Assembly: GCA_965263345.1 (NCBI GenBank)
Contig: CBDHHC010000006.1
Span: 627,783-691,782 of the forward strand
Length of the DNA: 64,000 bases
Direction of reading: 5' to 3'
From: CBDHHC01 sp965263345
Lineage (GTDB): Bacteria > Pseudomonadota > Alphaproteobacteria > Rhizobiales > CBDHHC01
In this document: positions 43,577-52,050 of the stretch, one piece after another
How positions within the stretch are numbered: position 1 is the first letter of the stretch
Layout of the letters: each line of letters opens with the position of its first letter
The notes under the pieces: generated by a model
Told to the model about the DNA's origin: nothing
The model's input: the letters and a program-made list of their open reading frames with translations, nothing else
Database searches by the model: none
Position numbers and translations under genes: made by a program

Positions 43577-44535
43577 TTCGGTTCTCCCGATTTTCTTTTG
43601 CTATTTAGAACTTCTGAAGATTGTGTCGTATAGGAAGAATTGTATAGCCCTTCAAATGACGCTGAAATTCTCTGGTAGACTGCTAAAAGTGGTATTGTTG
43701 TATTTTGATCGGTATGATGCGTTAAAAAACTCCAGTTCAGAAATGCTAATTGTTGTTTTAAACTCTCTTTCAGATTTTGTAGCTGGGTCTTGTATTCTGT
43801 TTTTATGTCATCTGCGCGATCAATTAAAATATTGGTATCTTCATGATAGCTATGAAACTCTGTTCTTCCACGATAAGGGAAGGTTTCTTCTGCCGGGTCT
43901 AGGATTTGAATGATATGGCCCTTGGCACCATTAGATGTAATTTTTTTATATCTTTCCATCAGTTTATTTTGCTCGACCAAACAATCAGATAAAATGATAC
44001 ATTCTGATAGAGTACTTACAGGGATTTCTGGCGGCATATCCGGCCATTCAGGGTTTTTGGCCAAGGCAATACTTATGATTTGGGCCATTTTTTCAGACGT
44101 TCTGTGGTGTGTCATTGGGTCTGACAGGCCTAAAATACCTACACGCTCACCTGACTGTATCAATAGATTGCATAGAGCGAACATTAATATTAAAGCTCTT
44201 TCCCTTTTGGTTGTGTCGGCAATATGTGATTGAAACATCATTGAAGGAGATAAATCTGGCCATAACCATATGGTGTGAGCTGCTTCCCATTCTTTTTCTC
44301 TAACAAAAAGAGTGGATGAGTTGGCAGACTTTCTCCAGTCAATCTGGTTAAAGGAGTCTCCATTATCGTATTTACGAAACTGCCAAAACGTGTCTCCAGG
44401 CCCTGCTTTTTTTCTACCGTGAAGACCATAAGTCATACTATGAGAGACGTTACGAGCGCTTATTAGAAGTTCTGGCATTTTACTCGCCAATTCAACCGCG
44501 CTCGCCTCTAAAGACGTCAATTCCTGTGTGGTCAT
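43570..44535 (-). CDS. DUF58 domain-containing protein
   Basis: A 321-residue cytosolic protein with the DUF58 signature in the first half: HGRKKAGPGDTFWQFRKYDNGDSFNQIDWRKSANSSTLFVREKEWEAAHTIWLWPDLSPSM (read in parts), including the RxYxxGDxxxxIDWxxSA motif. A VWA-like remainder contains RALILMFALCNLLIQSGERVG. DUF58 proteins occur next to MoxR ATPases and are thought to be adaptors or substrates. It is the second gene of this minus-strand operon. Confidence 0.93.
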   Translation of the reverse strand: MTTQELTSLEASAVELASKMPELLISARNVSHSMTYGLHGRKKAGPGDTFWQFRKYDNGDSFNQIDWRKSANSSTLFVREKEWEAAHTIWLWPDLSPSMMFQSHIADTTKRERALILMFALCNLLIQSGERVGILGLSDPMTHHRTSEKMAQIISIALAKNPEWPDMPPEIPVSTLSECIILSDCLVEQNKLMERYKKITSNGAKGHIIQILDPAEETFPYRGRTEFHSYHEDTNILIDRADDIKTEYKTQLQNLKESLKQQLAFLNWSFLTHHTDQNTTIPLLAVYQRISASFEGLYNSSYTTQSSEVLNSKRKSGEPKW

Positions 44536-44585
44536 GTTCTGTCGCGTTGAAATATCGGGTACTCCTAATCTTCTTTTGGAATGCT

Positions 44586-45584
44586 TTATATCGTTTGTGT
44601 TAGCAGTTTTTGAATAATACTCTGTATCGTCTGGCCTTGAGCACGTGCAGAATATGTCAGAGCCATTCGGTGTTGTAATATTGGTTCTGCTAATTCATGT
44701 ATATCTTCCATTGAGGGAGATAAACGTCCATCTATTAAAGCTTTTGCTCTTAATGCCAACATAAATGCCTGGCCAGCCCTTGGGCCAGGCCCCCAAGCCA
44801 GTACTTCGTCTATTGACGTATTCTCATCTTCTCCTGGTCTTGCTGAACGTACCAGAGATAAGATTGAGTCAACAATTTTATCACCAATTGGAATTTGTCT
44901 TATCAAACGTTGAGCTTGCAATAATTCTGAAGGAGAAAACACGGGGTGTAATGATGGCTCGCCTGTTCCTGTTGTTGCGTATAACATACGTCGTTCAGAT
45001 ATTTCGTCAGGATAGCTTATGTTGATTTGCAATAAGAACCTGTCCAGTTGCGCTTCAGGTAGAGGATATGTGCCTTCTTGTTCTAATGGATTTTGTGTTG
45101 CCAATACGTGAAATGGTGTTGGAACATCATATCTTTGACCTGTATATGTTACATGGTGCTCCTGCATTGCTTGTAACAAGGCGGATTGGGTTTTAGGGCT
45201 TGCTCTGTTGATTTCATCTGCCATTAAGAGTTGTGTAAATATCGGACCTTTTACAAAACGAAACTCTTTTTTGCCTAATGGTGTTTCTTCCATAACTTCT
45301 GAGCCGATGATGTCAGCGGGCATAAGGTCCGGTGTAAACTGAATTCTTTTGCTGTCTAAACCCAGAACTTTACTTAAGGTTTCTACCAGGCTTGTTTTGG
45401 CAAGGCCTGGCACGCCAATTAACAGTCCATGTCCTCCAGCTAGAAGGGTTATTAAAGTTAACTCTATTGCTCGGTCTTGGCCATATATCACTGAAGCCGT
45501 TAAATCCTTAATTTGTTGGATTTTATCACTAACAGCCTCAATTTTTTCCACTATATCTGTGTCAGGTTGTGTAATGTTGGTCAT
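44586..45584 (-). CDS. MoxR family AAA+ ATPase
   Basis: 332 residues. Walker A GVPGLAKTSLVETL, Walker B LLMADEINRASPKTQSALLQAMQE, sensor 1 LATQNPLEQEGTYPLPEAQLDRF and the C-terminal lid (GPGPRAGQAFMLALRAKALIDGR) are all present; Walker A has the MoxR-type GxPGxAKT. MoxR proteins act as chaperones for metal insertion or complex assembly, working with VWA proteins, which fits the following DUF58, BatA/DUF4159 and VWA-like genes. First gene of the operon; about 265 bases upstream lead to a divergent Nudix gene. Confidence 0.95.
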   Translation of the reverse strand: MTNITQPDTDIVEKIEAVSDKIQQIKDLTASVIYGQDRAIELTLITLLAGGHGLLIGVPGLAKTSLVETLSKVLGLDSKRIQFTPDLMPADIIGSEVMEETPLGKKEFRFVKGPIFTQLLMADEINRASPKTQSALLQAMQEHHVTYTGQRYDVPTPFHVLATQNPLEQEGTYPLPEAQLDRFLLQINISYPDEISERRMLYATTGTGEPSLHPVFSPSELLQAQRLIRQIPIGDKIVDSILSLVRSARPGEDENTSIDEVLAWGPGPRAGQAFMLALRAKALIDGRLSPSMEDIHELAEPILQHRMALTYSARAQGQTIQSIIQKLLTQTI

Positions 45585-45849
45585 ATATCACAATATAAAT
45601 ATAATATTCATTTAGGGAAGCTATGCATTCGTAAAATACGTCACAATCATGTTAACTCAAGAAAATTTTATACATAAACCTCTTACCTAAATCTCTCACA
45701 ATAGATCATAAGCTAAGAAAATGTTTTTTTATAAATAAAAAACGTAATAATGCTCATAAAAATGGATTATTAGGTTGTGATATGTAAAAAACTTGAATTA
45801 AGTTCTTATATAATGGCATTATTAACCAAGAAAAATGTAATTTAATGAG

Positions 45850-46506
45850 ATGGACTTATATAATGAATTTTCAATAGAGGCATTTGTCATAAATGCTAAA
45901 GAAAAACTGCATCAAAATGTTTATGACATCTCTTATGATACTACCGAAATTACAAAGCATGGGGATCATCTCCTTAATCCAGGCATTTTATCTGAGTTTG
46001 AGCCATTAAAAAGTCTAAAGGCTGCTTCAGTTCTTATACCTATTATGAAGAATGAGGGGGAACTTTCTGTTTTACTTACGACACGGGCTCAAAAACTTGC
46101 ATCTCATGCTGGACAAATTGCTTTTCCTGGTGGGAAAATTGATATGCAAGATCGTAGTCCTTTAGATGCTGCTTTGCGTGAGACAGAAGAGGAAGTTGGT
46201 ATCTCTAATCAATATATTGATCCCCTAGGTTATTTGGATAGTTATCAAACACGTACAGGATTTCACATTATACCAATTGTTGGTATTGTTCATCCTGGAT
46301 ATTCTATTTCAATAAACATAGATGAAGTTTATGATAGTTTTCAGGTTCCCTTAGATTTTTTGATGTGTACCGATAATCATCAAATTAAATCAATTGAATG
46401 GCATGGTAAAGACCGTTCTTTTTATGTGATTGAATATCAAAATCGCTATATTTGGGGTGCAACCGCAGGAATAATCAGAAGTTTATATGAGAGGCTGTAC
46501 AACTGA
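45850..46506 (+). CDS. CoA pyrophosphatase (Nudix hydrolase)
   Basis: 218 residues. The CoA-specific UPF0035 motif is present just before the Nudix box: LLTTRAQKLASHAGQIAFPGG. The box reads GGKIDMQDRSPLDAALRETEEEVGI. Such enzymes cleave CoA into phosphopantetheine and 3',5'-ADP and may limit oxidised CoA. It is the first gene of a three-gene operon with DUF6111 (one-base overlap at 46506) and the CCA-adding enzyme, an order found in many Alphaproteobacteria. Confidence 0.93.
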   Translation: MDLYNEFSIEAFVINAKEKLHQNVYDISYDTTEITKHGDHLLNPGILSEFEPLKSLKAASVLIPIMKNEGELSVLLTTRAQKLASHAGQIAFPGGKIDMQDRSPLDAALRETEEEVGISNQYIDPLGYLDSYQTRTGFHIIPIVGIVHPGYSISINIDEVYDSFQVPLDFLMCTDNHQIKSIEWHGKDRSFYVIEYQNRYIWGATAGIIRSLYERLYN

Positions 46507-46727
46507 TGTTACGTATTTTGATTATTATCTTCGTTATCTTCCTTATTCCTTTTTTCTTCTATCGTATTTTGCTGAATCTTATTGGTAAGGATAAGGATGG
46601 AGTTAACTGGCTGAGAGCCCCTCTCGGTTTTCTATCTTTTATTGGCGTGCTTATGAGTATTGCTACAATTATTTCTCTTACTTTATGGTCACAAGGCAGA
46701 CTGGAGTTGTCCTGGTTGGGTTTATGA
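46506..46727 (+). CDS. DUF6111 family small membrane protein
   Basis: 73 residues with two hydrophobic segments (about 3-24 and 39-63) and the linker KDKDGVNWLRAPLG. The position between a CoA Nudix hydrolase and the CCA-adding enzyme is the usual one for DUF6111 in Alphaproteobacteria. It shares one base with the upstream stop (TGATG) and four with the downstream start (ATGA). Function unknown. Confidence 0.85.
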   Translation: MLRILIIIFVIFLIPFFFYRILLNLIGKDKDGVNWLRAPLGFLSFIGVLMSIATIISLTLWSQGRLELSWLGL

Positions 46728-47980
46728 CAGAAGATGATGGCTATAAAATTGATAAAACCATTAATTCTGAATGGTTAAATGATATTACAACACAATCTAT
46801 ATTTTCTGCTTTTAATCGCGAAGGTTTCCAAGCACGCGTGGTGGGAGGGGCAATACGTAATACTCTTTTAGGGCAGAAGGTTAAGGATATTGATTTTGCA
46901 ACGACGGCCTCTCCCGAACAAGCTATAAATTTAGCTCATGAGGCGGATTTAAAAGTTATTCCCACTGGTCTCAAACATGGAACAATCACAATTGTTGTAG
47001 GGGGAGCCCCTTTTGAAGTTACGACGTTAAGAGAAGATGTGGAAACTGATGGTCGGCATGCGCAAGTTTCTTTTACGAAGAATTGGAAAACTGATGCTTC
47101 AAGGCGGGACTTTACAATCAATGCGCTCTATGCAGATGAAGCTGGTCGTTTATATGATCCGGTCGGAGGATATGAGGATGTTGTTGCAGGGCGACTTCGT
47201 TTTATCGGAGAGCCTGTAGAGCGCATTCGAGAAGATTATTTGAGAATCTTAAGATATTTCCGTTTTCAAGCAGAATATAATCTTAAATCCGTTGATAATG
47301 CTTCTTTAAAAGCCTGTGTGGCTGAGACAAAAGGCTTAGCTGGTTTATCAGCAGAGCGTGTGATTAGTGAAGTTGAGAAAATTCTTACAGGACCACACGC
47401 CGTTCATGTTATAAATTTAATGTATGATTATGCTGTTTTGCTCGAGGTGTTAGGTCTTGTTGCTCACCCATTAACTTTAGAAAAACTAATCACATTAGAA
47501 AAACGTTTTTCAGATGTTCCTGATGTTGTGTTGCGGCTTGGTGCTTTATGTTGTCTTAAAGAGGAAGATGGACTGTATCTTAGTCAGCGTTTCAAATTAT
47601 CTAATCAAAAGAAGGCTCTTATCTGTTCATTAAATCGGCCTGACCCCACATTCGTTTCAGATATGTCTTTGGCAGAGGCAAAGGTCGCTTTATATAAGCT
47701 TGGTCCTAAAGTTTATCAAAACAAAGTTTTATATTGTTGGGTTAAGGCCCAAGCGGACATATGTGATGAGGCATGGACAAAGCTATTTGAATTAGTTGAT
47801 CAATGGGATGTTCCTGAGTTTCCTATCAGGGGGCAGGATCTTATAAACCTTGGTATGGAGAAGGGACCTGAAATTGGGGTGGTTCTGAAAGCGCTTGAGG
47901 TTTACTGGATACAACATGACTTTAAGCCAGGTAAAAGTTCACTGTTAGATTATGTCACCTCATTGATGAAAACGGTCTAA
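46724..47980 (+). CDS. cca: CCA tRNA nucleotidyltransferase
   Basis: 418 residues; adds or repairs the 3' CCA of tRNAs. Class II nucleotidyltransferase head: RVVGGAIRNTLLGQKVKDIDFATTA with the DxD metal site, then HGTITIVVGG, EVTTLREDVETDGRHA and RRDFTINALY. The RNA-binding part includes GEPVERIREDYLRILRYFRF. Only a short C-terminal body. The start at 46724 is chosen because its ATG overlaps the DUF6111 stop; an in-frame start at 46685 would lie inside that gene. The window's tRNA-Arg does not encode CCA, so this enzyme is needed. Confidence 0.95.
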   Translation: MTEDDGYKIDKTINSEWLNDITTQSIFSAFNREGFQARVVGGAIRNTLLGQKVKDIDFATTASPEQAINLAHEADLKVIPTGLKHGTITIVVGGAPFEVTTLREDVETDGRHAQVSFTKNWKTDASRRDFTINALYADEAGRLYDPVGGYEDVVAGRLRFIGEPVERIREDYLRILRYFRFQAEYNLKSVDNASLKACVAETKGLAGLSAERVISEVEKILTGPHAVHVINLMYDYAVLLEVLGLVAHPLTLEKLITLEKRFSDVPDVVLRLGALCCLKEEDGLYLSQRFKLSNQKKALICSLNRPDPTFVSDMSLAEAKVALYKLGPKVYQNKVLYCWVKAQADICDEAWTKLFELVDQWDVPEFPIRGQDLINLGMEKGPEIGVVLKALEVYWIQHDFKPGKSSLLDYVTSLMKTV

Positions 47981-48111
47981 GATTTAAGACTGATATTAGC
48001 AGCCACTTGTATCGAGTGCTGTTAAAATCTCTTTAATAACAATAGCTTATTTTGTTTTTATATATTTTGTGATATGCTTGATCATATGTATTACTTCCTG
48101 AGAGGTTACAT

Positions 48112-48381
48112 ATGATTGATGAGAGTTTTTTAGACCAACTTAAAGGTTTTAGTCTTACAACGGCAGAAATATTATATTATTTGCCTGATCATCAGCATCT
48201 TCTACAGTCTTATATTTGGCAAGATTATGATCTTGCTCCAAAATTTCCTAAATTGAAAACATTCTTAGATTTTTGGGCAGAGAATCTTGATGGACCGTTG
48301 TATCGAATCCGTGTGGCCCATAAAAAACTTATATCACCAGTGGAATATTCATTTATTGATGGAGACTTCCAGTTAAATTAA
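48112..48381 (+). CDS. Usg family protein
   Basis: 89 residues. Typical Usg sequence: LKGFSLTTAEILYYLPDHQHLLQSYIWQDYDLAPKFPKL (read in parts), then FLDFWAENLDGPLYRIRVAHKKLI. Usg was named from its position upstream of trpF in Caulobacter; its function is not known. No trp gene is nearby here. GAGAGGTTACAT precedes the ATG. A terminator that serves the convergent barrel gene begins three bases before the stop. Confidence 0.9.
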   Translation: MIDESFLDQLKGFSLTTAEILYYLPDHQHLLQSYIWQDYDLAPKFPKLKTFLDFWAENLDGPLYRIRVAHKKLISPVEYSFIDGDFQLN

Positions 48382-48415
48382 AAAAGGATATGCAAACCAT
48401 TATATTTGCATATCC
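48378..48415 (-). terminator. rho-independent terminator of the outer-membrane barrel gene
   Basis: A perfect 11-bp stem, GGATATGCAAA (48386-48396) with TTTGCATATCC (48405-48415), eight-base loop. On the minus strand it is followed by TTTTTT. On the plus strand it follows the Usg stop and could serve both directions less efficiently. Confidence 0.88.
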
Positions 48416-48472
48416 CAAATTCATTTTTATTAAAATTTTATAATACAAGCTCTTAACTTGTATCAGCGAATT

Positions 48473-49198
48473 TTAATAACCATTAAAGCTATATGATAAA
48501 CCTAGAATAAAGTGATTTGTCCAAACGTCAGTTTCAAAACTACCGTTGTTTACCAAGTCAGCCTCTATGTCTGCATAGCTTAATTTGTATTCGCCAAATA
48601 CTGAGAAGTTGTCATCAATATGGAATTTGATACCAGCTAATGCTTGAGCTGCAACGCCCGTTACCTGGTATTCAAATGTTGACGGCCCACCGTTTTGTTG
48701 AACTTCAACATGTGGAATTGATAGTCCTACACCTACTCCAGCGTATGGTGTGAATTGTTCCCACTTGTTATATTTGTAAAGGACGTTTGCTGTAATCAAA
48801 TTCAAGCCATCTGTGAATTCAAGTCTATTGAATGTGTCCCCGATATTGTTCCCATTTTGTGCCCGGCCAGAGTTTTCCTCTGCAATTAACTTGGCATGGG
48901 TGTAATCTATCATGAAGCCCCAGTTTGGCAGTGATGATGGCCAGTAAGTGAGGCGTACCCCCCAATATGGAGCTGGGCCGAATGAGTCCCCATCCCATTC
49001 AACATCACTAAATGTGAGGTTTGTGCCAAGTTGATTGATGGAAACATCGCTATCAAAACTTTCACCTATACCCCCATATACACCAAATTCTATTGAATTG
49101 CTTTTAGGTGAGGATAGTGAGCCACCGGCTTGTGATACAGAATGTGCCCCTAGGATTATGGTAAACGCAGTTATGATAGATAAAATACTTTTCTTCAT
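48473..49198 (-). CDS. outer membrane beta-barrel protein (LpxQ/lipid A oxidase-like group)
   Basis: 241 residues. Signal peptide to about residue 24 (VSQAGG). The mature protein has regular amphipathic strands: IEFGVYGGIGESFDSDVS, WGVRLTYWPSSLPNWGFMIDYTHAKL, LEFTDGLNLITANVLYKY, FTPYAGVGVGLSIPHVEV and FSVFGEYKLSYADIEADL, ending NHFILGLSYSF. This pattern resembles alphaproteobacterial barrels often labelled lipid A oxidase after Rhizobium LpxQ, but many are probably general OmpW/Omp25-like barrels, so the enzyme function is uncertain. Single gene with its own terminator. Confidence 0.8.
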   Translation of the reverse strand: MKKSILSIITAFTIILGAHSVSQAGGSLSSPKSNSIEFGVYGGIGESFDSDVSINQLGTNLTFSDVEWDGDSFGPAPYWGVRLTYWPSSLPNWGFMIDYTHAKLIAEENSGRAQNGNNIGDTFNRLEFTDGLNLITANVLYKYNKWEQFTPYAGVGVGLSIPHVEVQQNGGPSTFEYQVTGVAAQALAGIKFHIDDNFSVFGEYKLSYADIEADLVNNGSFETDVWTNHFILGLSYSFNGY

Positions 49199-49400
49199 TG
49201 TAAAACCTATGCATTTTTACATACTACTTTACTTTAACTTCGACACTTAATGGCATAAGAAGTCAATGATATTTGTGCAACACAGCAAAAAAGATGAATT
49301 GTTTTTGACAATTATATCATCAAATTTTTGTTTGTTGCATAATTTTATATATCCTTGTGAATTCGCTTAACTTTATAGTCAGTTCACATCATTATTTCTA

Positions 49401-49853
49401 TTATTTTTTTGCAATTTTATTTGCTCTTGCCATTAAACGATCAGCTTGCTCAAAACGTACAAGAGAATAATAGAGGTTAGCGAGAATTTTGAGATCTCTT
49501 GCCAGATTTGGATGATTAGGAGCTAGAAGTTTCTCATCAATTTCCAGAGCTTTTTTCAGGTAGGGTTCAGCATCAGATAACTGACCATCATAAAACATTG
49601 AAGACCCTAATAAATTCAATGCTGTCGCATATTCTTTACTTTGCTCGCCGAATTTTTGTTTTGATTGTTCTAAAAGTGATTTTGATTGAATAATCGCTTG
49701 TTCAAAACTTTGGGACTTTTGAAGTTCAATTATTTTGTTTTGTAATTTGTCAAAGTCGGTTGATTGTGCATGCAGCATACCGATATGTGAAAAAGTAACA
49801 ATCAAAACAAAAATACTTAAAAAAACTCTGTACAGCACTCTATTACTAGACAT
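49401..49853 (-). CDS. exported tetratricopeptide repeat protein
   Basis: 150 residues. Signal peptide to about residue 30 (IGMLHAQS). The rest is two to three TPR units of the Kinesin-light-chain type, clearest in ALNLLGSSMFYDGQLSDAEPYLKKALEIDEKLLAPNHPNLARDLKILANLY (read in parts). A small periplasmic protein-interaction module with no evident partner nearby. Preceded by about 310 bases without genes. Confidence 0.8.
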   Translation of the reverse strand: MSSNRVLYRVFLSIFVLIVTFSHIGMLHAQSTDFDKLQNKIIELQKSQSFEQAIIQSKSLLEQSKQKFGEQSKEYATALNLLGSSMFYDGQLSDAEPYLKKALEIDEKLLAPNHPNLARDLKILANLYYSLVRFEQADRLMARANKIAKK

Positions 49854-50164
49854 TATTATACCTGATAAAGATTTTTCATAGAAAAAGTTATGTTTTGGGA
49901 AAAAGATGTATCTACACTTGCTTGTGAGTTTTCTTAAACCAGCCCAGAAACTTTTTTTCTAATTATATTTCACTTAGTGTAACTCTTATGTAAACACTTC
50001 TTTTCATGATATTATATCAATGATATCTCTCATCACACCACATTGAATAAGAGGTATTATTCAATATAGTTGATTTATACCAATTATCAAATTTTTAGTT
50101 TTCATAACATATGATTGATATACAACAAATCATTTGAAGTGCAGCACATAATGTTAGCGTCCTT
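49854..50164. other. intergenic region, nothing recognised
   Basis: 311 bases of AT-rich sequence between two minus-strand genes. It must carry the promoter of the TPR gene and the 3' end of the glutamate-synthase-like gene. No strong hairpin, repeat or reading frame stands out. Confidence 0.5.
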
Positions 50165-51658
50165 CTATACATTATGCCCTGGATATAATTCGTCAAGAGG
50201 AATCGATTTGCCTGTATCCTGAACAATGCGACAATGATATCTTTTTAATTTGCGTGGATTTGATACCCCACATGAGTGTGCGATAACACCAACACCATAT
50301 CTGACTTTTTCAACAAAGTTTTTCACACGTACTGATTTTTCTGCAGGATTTAGTCCATGTTGCAATCGTCTGTCGTGTGTTGTGATACCAGTTGGACAGG
50401 TATTTTTATTACATTTTAATGCCTGGATGCACCCCAAAGCAAACATAAAGCCTCTTGCAGATACGACCACATCTGCTCCGGCACAATATGCCCATGCAAC
50501 TTCAGCTGGTGTGACGAGTTTTCCTGAGGCAATGATTTTGATTCTCTCTTTTAAACCATGCTTGCTTAGAATATCGTATACCATAGGTAGGGCTTCTTTG
50601 ATTGGCAGGCCTACATTATCCATGAGGGGCATTGGAGCAGCTCCGGTTCCACCATCTCCAGAATCGATTGTTATGAAATCCGGGGCGTATTCAGTACCGC
50701 GTTTGTTAATTTCCTCACACATTGTATTCAGCCAACCATATGCCCCCACAACTGTTTTAAATCCGACAGGTTTTTGGGCAACCTCACGTACATGGGAAAT
50801 ATAATCTAATAATTCTATAACATTATCAATTTCAGGATGTCTGTTGGGCGAAATAGAGGCTTGGTTCTTAGGAATACCACGGATTTTTGAAATTTCTTTT
50901 GTGACCTTTTCTGCTGGTAGAATTCCACCTTTTCCTGGTTTGGCTCCTTGACTCATTTTGAGTTCAAACATTTTGACTTGAGGTTTTTGGGCAACCTCTC
51001 TTAATTTTTCATCATCAAGTTTGCCATTTTCATCACGTATACCATATTTGGCAGTGCCAATTTGAAAGACAATATCACAATCCCCTTCCAGATGCCATTT
51101 TGAAAGACCGCCTTCCCCTGTATTCAACCAACATCCCGCCATCTTAGCACCCTTGGACAGCGCTTTTACTGCAGGCTTGGAAAGTGCTCCATAACTCATG
51201 CCTGAAATGTTAATTATTGATTTTGCTTCATAAGGGTTTGGTGTGTGTTGGCCGAATGTGATTGGTGGGACGTTATCTGCATCTTCATCTAAAGTTGGGA
51301 ATGGGCAATTTACAAATATAACAGTTCCTACTGGTGTTAAATTTTTTGTGGAGCCAAATGCGATTGTATTATCTTTTCCTTCGGATGATTTATAGATCCA
51401 TTCTCTTTCAGCTCTATTGAAAGGCATTTCTTCACGGTCCATAGCAAAGAAATATTGACGAAAAAATTCACCTAAAGTGGAGAAGATGTATCTGAAGCGC
51501 CCTAAGACAGGATAGTTTCTTCTGACGGCATCTTTGGTTTGAGAAATATCGATGATAAATAAAATGATTATCAGTAAAAAGAAAAGTCCGATTGCGAAAA
51601 CAAAGAGGCTTGATAAAAAGCCAAGGCTCTCTGCTGTTATCATTCCAAGTATATCCAT
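50165..51658 (-). CDS. FMN-binding glutamate synthase family protein
   Basis: 497 residues. An N-terminal membrane segment (about 13-39) and a short soluble part lead into the FMN/TIM-barrel of the glutamate synthase central domain: INISGMSYGALSKPAVKALSKGAKMAGCWLNTGEGGLS (read in parts), GAKPGKGGILPAEKVT, ISPNRHPEI, FITIDSGDGGTGAAPMPLMDNVGLPI and IASGKLVTPAEVAWAYCAGAD. A CIQALKCNKNTCPTGITTHD stretch matches the cysteine cluster of this domain. It lacks the amidotransferase and is a stand-alone form whose substrate is not known. Single gene, just upstream of the tRNA on the other strand. Confidence 0.92.
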   Translation of the reverse strand: MDILGMITAESLGFLSSLFVFAIGLFFLLIIILFIIDISQTKDAVRRNYPVLGRFRYIFSTLGEFFRQYFFAMDREEMPFNRAEREWIYKSSEGKDNTIAFGSTKNLTPVGTVIFVNCPFPTLDEDADNVPPITFGQHTPNPYEAKSIINISGMSYGALSKPAVKALSKGAKMAGCWLNTGEGGLSKWHLEGDCDIVFQIGTAKYGIRDENGKLDDEKLREVAQKPQVKMFELKMSQGAKPGKGGILPAEKVTKEISKIRGIPKNQASISPNRHPEIDNVIELLDYISHVREVAQKPVGFKTVVGAYGWLNTMCEEINKRGTEYAPDFITIDSGDGGTGAAPMPLMDNVGLPIKEALPMVYDILSKHGLKERIKIIASGKLVTPAEVAWAYCAGADVVVSARGFMFALGCIQALKCNKNTCPTGITTHDRRLQHGLNPAEKSVRVKNFVEKVRYGVGVIAHSCGVSNPRKLKRYHCRIVQDTGKSIPLDELYPGHNV

Positions 51659-51816
51659 AATATTCCTGCCCTAAATTAATTATGAGTTATATTGAAAAAT
51701 TTATATGAATATTATGCAACTGCCAACAGTTGTATGCATCACAATGTTGCGAAATTGTCTGGAATTCGATATTCTCTGCGAGATTTGAAATATTTTCTTT
51801 ATAAATTTGCATTTAT

Positions 51817-51890
51817 GGCCCCGTAGCTCAGCAGGATAGAGCATCAGATTCCTAATCTGAGGGTCACAGGTTCGAATCCTGTCGGGGTCG
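51817..51890 (+). tRNA. tRNA-Arg (anticodon CCU)
   Basis: A complete cloverleaf of 74 bases. Acceptor stem GGCCCCG with CGGGGTC (one G-T pair), discriminator G, D stem GCTC/GAGC, anticodon stem TCAGA/TCTGA with loop TTCCTAA (anticodon CCT in DNA), T stem ACAGG/CCTGT with loop TTCGAAT. The CCA end is not encoded (CTT follows). It decodes the AGG arginine codon. Confidence 0.97.
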
Positions 51891-52050
51891 CTTAAGTATA
51901 GAAGTTTTGTTTGCTACATGTAAAAAAAAAGATGGTAAATATTTTTTTGCTTCCTCTCTTATTTATTTCTTCTAGCCCTGAAAAATTAAAGTGTATGCAG
52001 TTACAATCAATCTAATAGAGAGGACTTATGCCAGGAGACTCATTCTGGTA

